Shown: positions 1 through 5,735, counted from the stretch's first letter. The stretch is DNA of 5,902 nucleotides from Thiobacillus sp. (GCF_024708915.1 NZ_JANJXQ010000041.1:1-5902); one strand, 5' to 3'. Numbers and translations: made by a program. The notes: generated from the sequence alone by a model not told the origin.

Positions 1-536
1 CGCTCGACCGAAGGCGCGCCGTGAAACCCGCCGACGCGAATGCCGACCGGATGCACCGAACGCGCGCCGAACAGATCCATCAGTTCGTTGCCCAGCGCCT
101 GGATGCGCAAGCCGCGGCGCACTTCTTCCGGGGCGATGCGCGCCAGTTCGATGGCGCTGCTGCAGCCGAAGAAATCCGGCGCGGCCAGCAGATGGATGTG
201 CAGGCTGTGACTCTGGATCCATTCGCCGCAGTAGAACACCCGGCGCATGGCGCGCGCCCACGGGCTGAGTTCGACGCCGAACAGCTGTTCCAGCGCCTGC
301 GCGGCGGTGGCCTGGTAGGCCACCGGGCAGATGCCGCAGATGCGCGCCACCATGTCGGGGATTTCGGTGTAGCTGCGGCCTTCGAGGAATTTCTCGAAGA
401 AGCGCGGCGGCTCGAAGATGCGCAGGCGCAGTTCGGCGATCTCGCCGTTGTCGATGCGCAGGTCGAGCGCGCCCTCGCCTTCCACCCGGGTCAGCACGGG
501 AACGTGAATGGCCACGCTGCGGCGCTGTTCACTCAT
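1..536 (-). CDS. hydA: Group 3b [NiFe] hydrogenase large (alpha) subunit HydA, partial: 3' end outside window
   Basis: This is the catalytic subunit that would carry the NiFe(CN)2CO centre, where H2 is split or formed in the cytoplasm. Only the first 178 codons are present; the gene runs off the left edge. Visible landmarks are LTRVEGEG (residues 15-22), the N-terminal metal-binding motif RICGIC with C67 and C70, the helix GEWIQSHSLHIHLL (104-117), and RSVHPVGIRVGGF (159-171). All of these are typical of [NiFe] large subunits, and the IQSHSLHIHLL stretch fits group 3. The C-terminal DPCxxCxxH/R motif and protease-processed tail lie outside the window and cannot be checked. The position four residues after C70, His in many families, is Tyr here (Y74). 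The ATG at 536 lies inside the end of hydD; the 8-base overlap (ATGAGTGA) implies translational coupling. The full protein is probably 420-480 aa, a family-based estimate. Confidence 0.93.
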   Translation of the reverse strand, partial: MSEQRRSVAIHVPVLTRVEGEGALDLRIDNGEIAELRLRIFEPPRFFEKFLEGRSYTEIPDMVARICGICPVAYQATAAQALEQLFGVELSPWARAMRRVFYCGEWIQSHSLHIHLLAAPDFFGCSSAIELARIAPEEVRRGLRIQALGNELMDLFGARSVHPVGIRVGGFHGAPSVE

Positions 537-1320
537 CGCGCTTCATCCCTGCCTTGTCCGCCGCCGCCAGAAACGCCGGTGCCTGGCTGTTGATCGACCG
601 GAAGCGCCGGGCGACGGCCGGCGGATCGAGCCCCTGGCGGCCGAACTGCGCCGCCAGCGCGTCGGTGTTGGCGTTTTCCGCCGGGCCGTAGCAGCCGTAG
701 CAGTCGCGCCCCAGGCCGGGGCACAAGGCGCCGCAGCCGGCCCGCGTCACCGGCCCCATGCAGGGGATGCCGCGGCTCACCATCACGCATGCGAAGTTGC
801 GCCGCTTGCATTCGGTGCACACCTTGTCGGCGTCGTCGCGCGGCGTCACCCCGAGCAGCAGGGAATTCACCACAGCCAGTATCTGCGGGCCGCTGACCGG
901 GCAGCCCCACAGTTCGAAGTCGACGGCCACGTGGCTGGAAATCGGCGTCGAGCGTTCGAGGCTGGCGACTGCATCGGGGCGGCCGTAGATCTGCGCGATC
1001 CATGGTGCGCCATCGGCACCGTTGCGCAGGGCCTGGATGCCGCCGGCGGTGGCGCAGGCGCCGATGGCGATCAGCATGCGGCTGTGGCGGCGAATGCGCT
1101 GGATGCGTTCGAGATCTTCCGGCGTGGATACGCTGCCTTCGACGAACGCAAGGTCCACTTCGGCATCCGGGTCGAGCGGGCCGGCTTCGGCGAAGTGCAC
1201 CAGGTCGACCCGTTCGGCCAGCGCGAGCAGATCCTCGCCGAGGTTGAGGAAGGCCAGCTGGCAGCCATCGCAGGAACTGAACTTGTGCACCGCCACGCGC
1301 GGTCTTGTCGGCGCGCGCAT
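529..1320 (-). CDS. hydD: Group 3b [NiFe] hydrogenase small (delta) subunit HydD, three Fe-S clusters
   Basis: The electron-transfer small subunit (263 aa) pairs with HydA and passes electrons from the NiFe site to the diaphorase part. It holds exactly twelve cysteines. Four fit the proximal [4Fe-4S] cluster: C17 and C20 (SSCDGCQ), C89 (IGACATAGG) and C140 (LWGCPVSG). The other eight (C168, C171, C178, C187, C196, C200, C207, C210) lie in the C-terminal third and suffice for two more [4Fe-4S] clusters, as in the archaeal sulfhydrogenase delta subunit. There is no twin-arginine signal peptide, so the enzyme is cytoplasmic, unlike respiratory uptake hydrogenases. The ATG at 1320 shares one base with the hydG stop (TGATG), and the 3' end overlaps hydA by 8 bases. 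A GGGGG run lies about 6 bases upstream of the start. The assignment to group 3b/3d-like small subunits is firm; 3b is preferred because of the hydB and hydG partners. Confidence 0.95.
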   Translation of the reverse strand: MRAPTRPRVAVHKFSSCDGCQLAFLNLGEDLLALAERVDLVHFAEAGPLDPDAEVDLAFVEGSVSTPEDLERIQRIRRHSRMLIAIGACATAGGIQALRNGADGAPWIAQIYGRPDAVASLERSTPISSHVAVDFELWGCPVSGPQILAVVNSLLLGVTPRDDADKVCTECKRRNFACVMVSRGIPCMGPVTRAGCGALCPGLGRDCYGCYGPAENANTDALAAQFGRQGLDPPAVARRFRSINSQAPAFLAAADKAGMKRDE

Positions 1321-2150
1321 CAGAACCCCCGGTGCGCCAGCAGGGATTCGACCTGGCCCCAGTCGAACACCGGGCCGTCGCGGCAGACGAAGGCCCCGCC
1401 AAACTGGCAATGGCCGCAGCGGCCGACGGCACATTGCATGTTGCGTTCCATGCTCAGATGCAGACGCGACTCGGGCAGGCCGCGCGCCAGCAGCTTTTCG
1501 GCAGCGGCACGCATCATGCCTTCCGGCCCGCACATCAGCGCCGCCGCGCGGCCGGGGTCGAAGCGGGCCTGCTCGATCAGTTCCGTCGCGCGCCCGACGT
1601 GCCAGGGCCACAGCGCCCCTCCCTGGCTCGACGCAAGCAGCACCTGGGTATCCGGCAGCGCGGCCCAGCGGTCGTATTGCTCGCGCCAGATCAGGTCTTC
1701 GGCATGCTTCACCCCCTGGATGATGACGAGCTTGCCGTAGCGTTCGCGGCGCCTGAGGATGTAGTGAACGACGGAGACGACCGGTGCGCAGCCGAGCCCG
1801 CCGGTCACCAGCACGACGTCGCGCCCTTCCATTTCCGGCAATGGCCAGCCGCGTCCGTACGGCCCGCGCAGCCCCAGGCTGTCGCCCGGCCGCAGCGCCG
1901 CCAGCCCCTGGGTGACGCGCCCCAGGGCCCGGATGGTGTGGCCGATGCCGTCGCGTTCTTGCGGATCGGACATGACCGAGATCGGCACCTCGCCCACCCC
2001 GGCCAGATACAGCATGTTGAACTGGCCGGGTGCGAACCGGTAGGCTGCCTGCGCCGCCGCATCGCCAAGGCGCAGCTGCAGGGTGAAGATGGTGGGCGAC
2101 TCCTGCGTGCGTTCCATCACGATGGCTTCGAGCGGCTGGCGCGCGGTCAT
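1320..2150 (-). CDS. hydG: Group 3b hydrogenase gamma subunit HydG, FAD/NAD(P) reductase with 2Fe-2S site
   Basis: This subunit (276 aa) exchanges electrons between the hydrogenase clusters and NAD(P)(H). It belongs to the ferredoxin-NADP reductase superfamily, related to the PyrK electron-transfer subunit of dihydroorotate dehydrogenase and to AsrB. An N-terminal FAD-binding barrel (about 1-105) ends in GDSLGLRGPYGRGWPL. The NAD(P)-binding domain follows with VLVTGGLGCAPVVSV (113-127) and CGPEGMM (207-213). The C-terminus has a PyrK-like 2Fe-2S signature: C240-x4-C245-x2-C248-x7-C256. The ATG at 2150 is chosen because it forms a 4-base ATGA overlap with the hydB stop and gives the expected family N-terminus; the reading frame stays open upstream, but that part is antisense-free hydB sequence in another frame. 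NADP rather than NAD as the carrier is inferred from characterised group 3b enzymes, not read from the sequence. Confidence 0.93.
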   Translation of the reverse strand: MTARQPLEAIVMERTQESPTIFTLQLRLGDAAAQAAYRFAPGQFNMLYLAGVGEVPISVMSDPQERDGIGHTIRALGRVTQGLAALRPGDSLGLRGPYGRGWPLPEMEGRDVVLVTGGLGCAPVVSVVHYILRRRERYGKLVIIQGVKHAEDLIWREQYDRWAALPDTQVLLASSQGGALWPWHVGRATELIEQARFDPGRAAALMCGPEGMMRAAAEKLLARGLPESRLHLSMERNMQCAVGRCGHCQFGGAFVCRDGPVFDWGQVESLLAHRGF

Positions 2151-3268
2151 GGCTGTTCCCGGTCTGCGGCCAGCACGGCGGCTTCCGCAGCGAGGTCGAT
2201 TTCCGCCGGGCACCAGGCGATGCAGCGGCCGCAGCCAACGCAGCCGCTGCGCCCGTACTGGTCGTGCCAGGTGGCGAGCTTGTGGGTCAGCCACTGGCGG
2301 TAGCGGCTCTTGATATCGGGCCGCACGTTGAAGCCATGCAGATGGCCATGGCTCTCGCCAAAGCAGGAATCCCACATCCGCACATGCTCGCTTGCCTGGC
2401 CGTTCAGCGCAGGCTCGTCCATCTCGGCATGGCAGAAACAGGTCGGGCACACCGCGGTGCAGTTGCCGCAGGCGAGGCAGCGTGTCGCCACCTCGTCCCA
2501 CTGCGGATGTTCCAGCCGGCTCATCAGCGCATCGCGCAGCTTGCGGCCGGGCAGGCTGCGCGTCTGCCCGGCTGCTGCCGCCTGTCCCTGTTGCCGTGCC
2601 GCGGCCATCTGCTGCGGGGATGCGGGCGGCAGCTTCAGCGTGTCCAGCAGCGCCGCCCCGTTCCGGCTTCCCGCCGCCGCGACGAAGCCGTCAGCCAGTT
2701 CAACCAGCGCGATATCGTAGCCGGTGGTCGGAGTCGGGCCGTCGCCGGTGGATGCGCAAAAACAGGTGGATGCCGGCTCGGCGCACTGCACCGCCACCAG
2801 GAACAGCTGTTCGCGGCGCCGCGCGTAATGGGTGTCGGGCTGGCCGCCTTGCAGGAAGTGGGCATCCTGCAAGGCCAGCGCGGCGAGATCGCAGGCGCGC
2901 ACGCCGATCAGCGCCAGCATCGGGGCGGGCGGCGCCACCGCCATGAAGCGCAGCCGGCCCTGCTCGTCCCGCTGCGCCCGCCATAGCGATTCGCGGGGCG
3001 CGAACAGATGCGGCTTGATCGCCTGCGGCCCGTTCGCCCAGGCGAAATAGCGCTTGTGCGGATCCTGCTGCAAGCGGTAGCGCCCCGGCGTCTGCGCGGC
3101 CTGCAGGCCGCGCGGCAACGCATCGGGCGCTGCGAGTTCACGCATGACGATGGCGCCGTTCTCCGCCGCCGGGCCGAGGCAGCGATAGCCCCGTTCCATG
3201 AGCTTCGCCACCAGCATGCTCAACTGGGCGAGAGGCAGAAAACCGGCGTCTTCGGGTGGTGGGGACAT
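2147..3268 (-). CDS. hydB: Group 3b hydrogenase beta subunit HydB, 4Fe-4S dicluster electron-transfer protein
   Basis: The first gene of the operon encodes a 373-aa iron-sulfur protein of the HydB/AsrA family. It bridges the hydrogenase small subunit and the flavin subunit HydG. Two ferredoxin-like sites sit in the C-terminal third: C264-x2-C267-x2-C270-x3-C274-P and C343-x2-C346-x2-C349-x3-C353-P. Family-type extra cysteines are also present: C126 in IGVRACDLAAL, C162/C169/C171 in QCAEPASTCFC, C277 and C279 just after the first site (CPTCFC), and C302 (WDSCFG). The segment SRYRQWLTHKLATWHDQYG before the second site is also typical of the family as I recall it. The ATG at 3268 is chosen. A GTG at 3280 would add four residues, and neither start has a clear Shine-Dalgarno sequence. 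The stop overlaps the hydG start (ATGA). A glutamine/alanine-rich linker (about 215-235) separates the N-terminal and cluster domains. Confidence 0.92.
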   Translation of the reverse strand: MSPPPEDAGFLPLAQLSMLVAKLMERGYRCLGPAAENGAIVMRELAAPDALPRGLQAAQTPGRYRLQQDPHKRYFAWANGPQAIKPHLFAPRESLWRAQRDEQGRLRFMAVAPPAPMLALIGVRACDLAALALQDAHFLQGGQPDTHYARRREQLFLVAVQCAEPASTCFCASTGDGPTPTTGYDIALVELADGFVAAAGSRNGAALLDTLKLPPASPQQMAAARQQGQAAAAGQTRSLPGRKLRDALMSRLEHPQWDEVATRCLACGNCTAVCPTCFCHAEMDEPALNGQASEHVRMWDSCFGESHGHLHGFNVRPDIKSRYRQWLTHKLATWHDQYGRSGCVGCGRCIAWCPAEIDLAAEAAVLAADREQP

Positions 3269-3270
3269 AG

Positions 3271-3297
3271 ACTGCGACACAGGGTATTTTACGCAGT
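3271..3297. repeat. Inverted repeat ACTGCG / CGCAGT flanking the putative hydB -10
   Basis: ACTGCG at 3271-3276 and CGCAGT at 3292-3297 are perfect inverted arms of 6 bases with a 15-base spacer. The spacer contains the putative hydB -10 element, and the left arm ends three bases before the hydB ATG. The position suits a regulator site or a 5' mRNA hairpin, but six-base arms can arise by chance. Confidence 0.25.
3286..3291 (-). promoter_or_regulatory. Possible -10 element (TAAAAT) for the hydBGDA operon
   Basis: On the minus strand TAAAAT matches five of six bases of the sigma70 -10 consensus. It would place transcription start near 3279, about 11 bases before the hydB ATG. No recognisable -35 box lies 16-18 bases upstream, where the sequence is GC-rich. 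The promoter may therefore need an activator, or this may be chance. I found no clear FNR/Anr palindrome and no sigma54 GG-GC pair in this spacer. Confidence 0.25.
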
Positions 3298-3344
3298 GTA
3301 TGCAGAAAGCCCCGTGCGGAACAGGCCCTTTACCCCGCCCACCC

Positions 3345-3356
3345 CCTGCCGGCAGG
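3345..3356. repeat. Perfect 12-base palindrome CCTGCCGGCAGG in the divergent promoter region
   Basis: The palindrome lies between the divergent hydB and channel genes, 28 bases before the plus-strand TATAAT. It does not extend beyond 12 bases (C faces C on both flanks). It could be an operator or just a GC-rich coincidence. No known regulator motif is recognised. Confidence 0.25.
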
Positions 3357-3383
3357 CATAAAAGGCCATTGCAAACCGTTCGC

Positions 3384-3389
3384 TATAAT
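3384..3389 (+). promoter_or_regulatory. Perfect -10 box TATAAT for the membrane-channel gene
   Basis: A consensus sigma70 TATAAT sits 31 bases before the chosen ATG at 3421, giving a start near 3396 and a leader of about 25 bases that contains the ribosome site. The only TTG-type hexamer nearby (TTGCAA, 3369-3374) is 9 bases upstream, too close to be the -35. The expected -35 position (around 3361-3366) reads AAAGGC, a poor match. Confidence 0.5.
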
Positions 3390-3407
3390 GCGCCTTTAAG
3401 TGGTAAT

Positions 3408-3414
3408 GGAGGAG
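3408..3414 (+). promoter_or_regulatory. Strong ribosome binding site (GGAGGAG) deciding the channel-gene start
   Basis: GGAGGAG complements the 16S rRNA 3' end and lies 6 bases before the ATG at 3421. It rules in that start over the in-frame GTG at 3400 and ATG at 3406, which lie before or inside this site. Confidence 0.75.
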
Positions 3415-3420
3415 AGCCCC

Positions 3421-4086
3421 ATGCAGCAGCAATTCGATGTGTTCGTCGCATCCCTGACTTCTTTCTGGACACAAATGGCGGGGTTCGTGCCGCAGTTGCT
3501 GGCAGCCATGCTGCTGCTGTTCGTCGGCTGGCTGCTTGCCAATCTGGTGCGCACCGGCGTCATGAAACTGCTCGACGTGCTGCGCTTCGACAGCCTCGCG
3601 GAAAAAACCGGCATCGAAGCCTTCCTCAAGCAGGGCAACCTGGATGTCTCGTTGTCGCGCCTGCTGGCCAAGCTGGCTTACTGGGTCATCATCTTCATCG
3701 TCGTCGTCACCGTGGCCAACAGTCTCGGCCTGCACATGGTGGCCGAGTTGTTCAACAAGGTGGTGTTCTACATTCCCAACATCATCGTCGCCATCCTGGT
3801 GCTGGTGTTCGGCGTGCTGGTGGCGCGCTTCATCAACCGCCTGGCCTTCGCCTACCTCAACAACATCGGCGTGCAGGGTGCGCTGACCATCAGCACGCTG
3901 GCCGAATACGCGACCATCATCTTTGTGGTGTTTGTGGCGCTGGAACAGCTGGCGATCGGCACCAACCTGCTGACCGCCGCGTTCCAGATCGGTTTCGGCG
4001 CGATCGGCCTGGCGTTTGCACTGGCGTTCGGGCTGGGCGGCCGCGAATGGGCGGCCGGGGTGATCAAGAAGATGACCGAGAAGTGA
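3421..4086 (+). CDS. Small MscS-related membrane protein (conserved TM helix family), without beta domain
   Basis: This 221-aa inner-membrane protein has about five hydrophobic helices, at roughly 20-42, 82-102, 116-137, 160-180 and 187-207. The segments around AAMLLLFVGWLLANLV and AILVLVFGVLVARFINRL look like two copies of the 'conserved TM helix' repeat of MscS-related proteins. The last helix, FGAIGLAFALAFGLGG (192-207) followed by REWAAGVIKK, resembles MscS pore helix TM3 and the start of the following loop (Gly/Ala-rich, then an AAGV motif). The protein stops about 14 residues after this helix, so the large MscS cytoplasmic beta domain is absent. It may be a minimal mechanosensitive channel or a related membrane-stress protein of the CmpX kind. 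Channel activity is inferred and unproven. The start is set by the strong ribosome site. The gene is transcribed away from hydB and looks monocistronic. Nothing ties it functionally to the hydrogenase except adjacency. Confidence 0.85.
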   Translation: MQQQFDVFVASLTSFWTQMAGFVPQLLAAMLLLFVGWLLANLVRTGVMKLLDVLRFDSLAEKTGIEAFLKQGNLDVSLSRLLAKLAYWVIIFIVVVTVANSLGLHMVAELFNKVVFYIPNIIVAILVLVFGVLVARFINRLAFAYLNNIGVQGALTISTLAEYATIIFVVFVALEQLAIGTNLLTAAFQIGFGAIGLAFALAFGLGGREWAAGVIKKMTEK

Positions 4087-4304
4087 TCCTGCCGCCTGCT
4101 CGCGTTGCGGCCGACACGCGCCCATGGTGACTTTCAGCATCCATGAAAAACCAGGCCAGGCCGAATGCCGGGGGCAGCGCGAGCCAGCCCCCCGCCTTGC
4201 CCGGTTCCGGTTCAGGCGTGGGACTTGCTATATATCGTGGAAGATCGATGATGTGCATTGGCACAGTTCGACACCCGTTTCTCAACGCTGCTACCCATGA
4301 CGCC
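4087..4304. other. 218-base intergenic region between the channel gene and the DksA-like gene
   Basis: The frame of the next gene is open back to an ATG at 4143, but that extension (rich in Gly, Pro and Ser) looks non-coding. A weak stem GCCGC (4091-4095) / GCGGC (4107-4111) with an 11-base loop follows the channel stop. It lacks a T-tract, so it is not a convincing terminator. TGGCAC at 4259-4264 recalls a sigma54 -24 element but has no matching GC at -12. No other gene or RNA is seen. Confidence 0.5.
4226..4234 (+). promoter_or_regulatory. Possible extended -10 promoter (TGC-TATATA) for the DksA-like gene
   Basis: TG at 4226-4227 followed by one base and TATATA at 4229-4234 fits an extended -10 element, in the only AT-rich patch of this spacer. 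Transcription would begin near 4241, about 64 bases before the chosen ATG. No good -35 is seen. If the start is really at about 4241, the alternative ATG at 4251 would have almost no leader. Confidence 0.35.
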
Positions 4305-4712
4305 ATGACCAAGCCTGAAAACCCCCTTACTCAAGAACAGATCGCGCACTTCGCACAGCGCATCGATGCGCGCAAGACCCTTTTGCTTGACGAAATCCGG
4401 CAGGTGCTCGCGCGTTCCAGCAACGAGCACCAGGCCGATCTCATCGGCGGGGCGGGCGATTCCGGCGATGCGGCGGCGGCATCCCTGCTGCGCGACATCA
4501 CCGAGGCCGAGATCATTCGCGACGTGGGAGAGGTGCGCGACATCGTGGCGGCGGAGCAGCGCCTCGCAGCCGGAGAGTATGGGGTCTGCATCGACTGCGG
4601 ATCCGCCATCCGCTACAAGCGGCTGGATGCCTATCCGACCGCCAAGCGCTGCCTCGCGTGCCAGGAACGCCGCGAAAAATTGCAGGCGCCTTCGCCCTAC
4701 ACGGGCCGCTGA
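4305..4712 (+). CDS. TraR/DksA-family C4 zinc-finger protein
   Basis: A 135-aa protein of the family that binds the RNA polymerase secondary channel and tunes transcription, classically with ppGpp. The N-terminal helix (about 8-45) and the helix at 58-90 would form the coiled coil. Its tip carries D52-S-G-D55-A-A57, matching the DxxDxA tip motif that DksA needs for activity. The zinc finger is complete: C95-x2-C98-x17-C116-x2-C119, in the family context YGVCIDCG...YPTAKRCLACQ. E. coli DksA is 151 aa, so this is slightly shorter, mainly at the N-terminus, and is probably a DksA paralogue rather than the main DksA. The start at 4305 is preferred by family shape but has no clear ribosome site. 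An in-frame ATG at 4251, 7 bases after GGAAG, would give 153 aa. It stands alone, converging on rluB. Confidence 0.87.
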   Translation: MTKPENPLTQEQIAHFAQRIDARKTLLLDEIRQVLARSSNEHQADLIGGAGDSGDAAAASLLRDITEAEIIRDVGEVRDIVAAEQRLAAGEYGVCIDCGSAIRYKRLDAYPTAKRCLACQERREKLQAPSPYTGR

Positions 4713-4740
4713 CGGCAAGTCTCGTACGCAAATGAAAGCC

Positions 4741-4776
4741 GCCGGCAGCGCAATTTCACGGTAGCTGCGCGCCGGC
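4741..4776 (-). terminator. Hairpin between convergent genes, possible rluB terminator
   Basis: GCCGGC (4741-4746), one bulged A, GCGC (4748-4751), a 15-base loop, GCGC (4767-4770) and GCCGGC (4771-4776) form a 10-pair GC stem. On the minus strand it is followed by GGCTTTCATTTG, a broken T-rich tail, and it lies 67 bases after the rluB stop. On the plus strand it lies 28 bases after the DksA-like stop but is followed by TCGATG, so it would work poorly as an intrinsic terminator there. Confidence 0.4.
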
Positions 4777-4825
4777 TCGATGAACGGCGAGGGAAAACCC
4801 GCGCAGAACTGAAGGCGGATGCAGG

Positions 4826-4840
4826 GGCAGAACGTCTGCC
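4826..4840 (-). terminator. Short perfect hairpin just after the rluB stop
   Basis: GGCAGA (4826-4831), loop ACG and TCTGCC (4835-4840) form a 6-pair stem. It begins three bases beyond the rluB stop codon on the minus strand. No T-tract follows, so it is more likely a 3'-end mRNA stabilising structure or a chance stem than an intrinsic terminator. Confidence 0.25.
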
Positions 4841-4843
4841 GCT

Positions 4844-5734
4844 TCAGCGTATGCGCGGCTTGCGGGTGTGCTTGTCGGGCACGCCGCGGGTTTGCCGGCG
4901 CGGGCTGGGCGTCATTTCCGCCCATTCCAGCACGCGTGCCACCAGATCGTCGTCGAGCTCCATCTTCTGTCCGCGGCGCAGCTGCGGCGGCAGCGCGATC
5001 GGGCCGAAACGGATCCGGGTGAGGCGCGACACCGTCAGGCCGAAATGCTCGAACAGCCGCCGCACTTCGCGCTTGCGGCCTTCCTTGATCACCACGCGAT
5101 ACCAGCGGTTGGCGCCCTCGCCGCCGGCGGCGAAGCAGCTTTGCAGCTGCGCCGGGCCGTCGTCGAGTTCCACCCCGGCCAGCAGCTGCGCGATCATGTC
5201 TTCGCTCAGTTCGCCCAGCACCCGCACCGCGTACTCGCGCTCGACCTCGAAGCGCGGATGCATCAGCTTGTTGGCCAGTTCGCCCGAGGTGGTGAAGATC
5301 ATCAGACCGTCGGTGTTGTAGTCGAGCCGGCCGATGGCGATCCACTTGGCGCCGCGCAGGCGGGGCAGCGCGTCGAACACGGTGGCGCGGCCCTTGGGAT
5401 CGTCGCGGCTGACGATCTCGCCCTCCGACTTGTGGTAGATCAGGATGCGCGTGCGCTTGTCCTCGAAGCGCAGATAGACGCGGCGGCCGCCGACCTTGAC
5501 GATGTCGCGCGGGCCGACCTTGCTGCCGATGAGGGCGGTCTCGCCGTTGACCTGTACCCGGCCCTCGGCAATCCATTCCTCCATTTCGCGGCGCGAGCCG
5601 AGGCCGGCCGAGGCCAGCGCCTTTTGCAGGCGCTCGCCGGGGGCTTCGGGCGCAGTCGCCTGCTGCAGGCGGCTCGCGGCGCGCCCCATGGGGGCGGTGG
5701 GCGAACGGCGGATGGGGGATGGGCGAGTGGCCAT
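4844..5734 (-). CDS. rluB: 23S rRNA pseudouridine synthase RluB
   Basis: A 296-aa enzyme of the RsuA/RluB/RluE/RluF family that isomerises a uridine in 23S rRNA (U2605 in E. coli for RluB). An S4 RNA-binding domain comes first (about 33-80: GERLQKALASAGLGSRREMEEWI, then GRVQVNG). The catalytic domain has IGRLDYNTDGLM with the expected catalytic Asp at D138, followed by the family motif KEGRKREVRRLFEHFG (217-232) and SRLTRIRFGP. The basic, Ser/Pro-rich first 30 residues and the Arg/Lys-rich tail after 275 are low-complexity. Such tails are common in betaproteobacterial RluB. The ATG at 5734 is chosen because it lies one base after the scpB stop (TGA T ATG), a coupled arrangement. A TTG at 5755 would add seven residues and overlap scpB. 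RluB rather than RluE or RluF is favoured by the scpB neighbour, the usual context of rluB. Confidence 0.94.
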   Translation of the reverse strand: MATRPSPIRRSPTAPMGRAASRLQQATAPEAPGERLQKALASAGLGSRREMEEWIAEGRVQVNGETALIGSKVGPRDIVKVGGRRVYLRFEDKRTRILIYHKSEGEIVSRDDPKGRATVFDALPRLRGAKWIAIGRLDYNTDGLMIFTTSGELANKLMHPRFEVEREYAVRVLGELSEDMIAQLLAGVELDDGPAQLQSCFAAGGEGANRWYRVVIKEGRKREVRRLFEHFGLTVSRLTRIRFGPIALPPQLRRGQKMELDDDLVARVLEWAEMTPSPRRQTRGVPDKHTRKPRIR

Positions 5735-5735
5735 A

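Noticed and set aside
529..2238. A 569-codon minus-strand open frame that might be a fusion ending in HydD
   Set aside because: Only the last 263 codons (from 1320) encode HydD. The upstream part is hydB and hydG read in the wrong frame. The TGATG junction gives a normal HydD start.
21..2986. Long plus-strand open frames (21-593, 508-1740, 1305-2303, 2264-2986)
   Set aside because: They lie antisense to the hydrogenase genes, are rich in Arg, Ala, Gly and His without recognisable domains, and are explained by GC-rich codon bias on the opposite strand.
3369..3389. TTGCAA / TATAAT as a complete sigma70 promoter
   Set aside because: The spacer is only 9 bases, far below the usable 16-18, so only the TATAAT is kept.
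3269..3420. FNR/Anr-type box upstream of the hydrogenase operon
   Set aside because: No TTGAT-N4-ATCAA-like palindrome is seen on either strand of this spacer.
3289..4140. A His/Gln/Asp-rich minus-strand frame opposite the channel gene
   Set aside because: Its odd composition is the mirror of hydrophobic codons on the plus strand, where a convincing membrane protein with a strong ribosome site is found.
4259..4273. Possible sigma54 promoter (TGGCAC followed by a -12 element)
   Set aside because: The -24 half matches, but the -12 position reads GACA instead of TTGC, so the essential GC is missing.
4212..5576. A 454-codon minus-strand open frame across the DksA-like gene and rluB
   Set aside because: It is out of frame with rluB and antisense to the DksA-like gene. 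It has no domain and spans the non-coding spacer.
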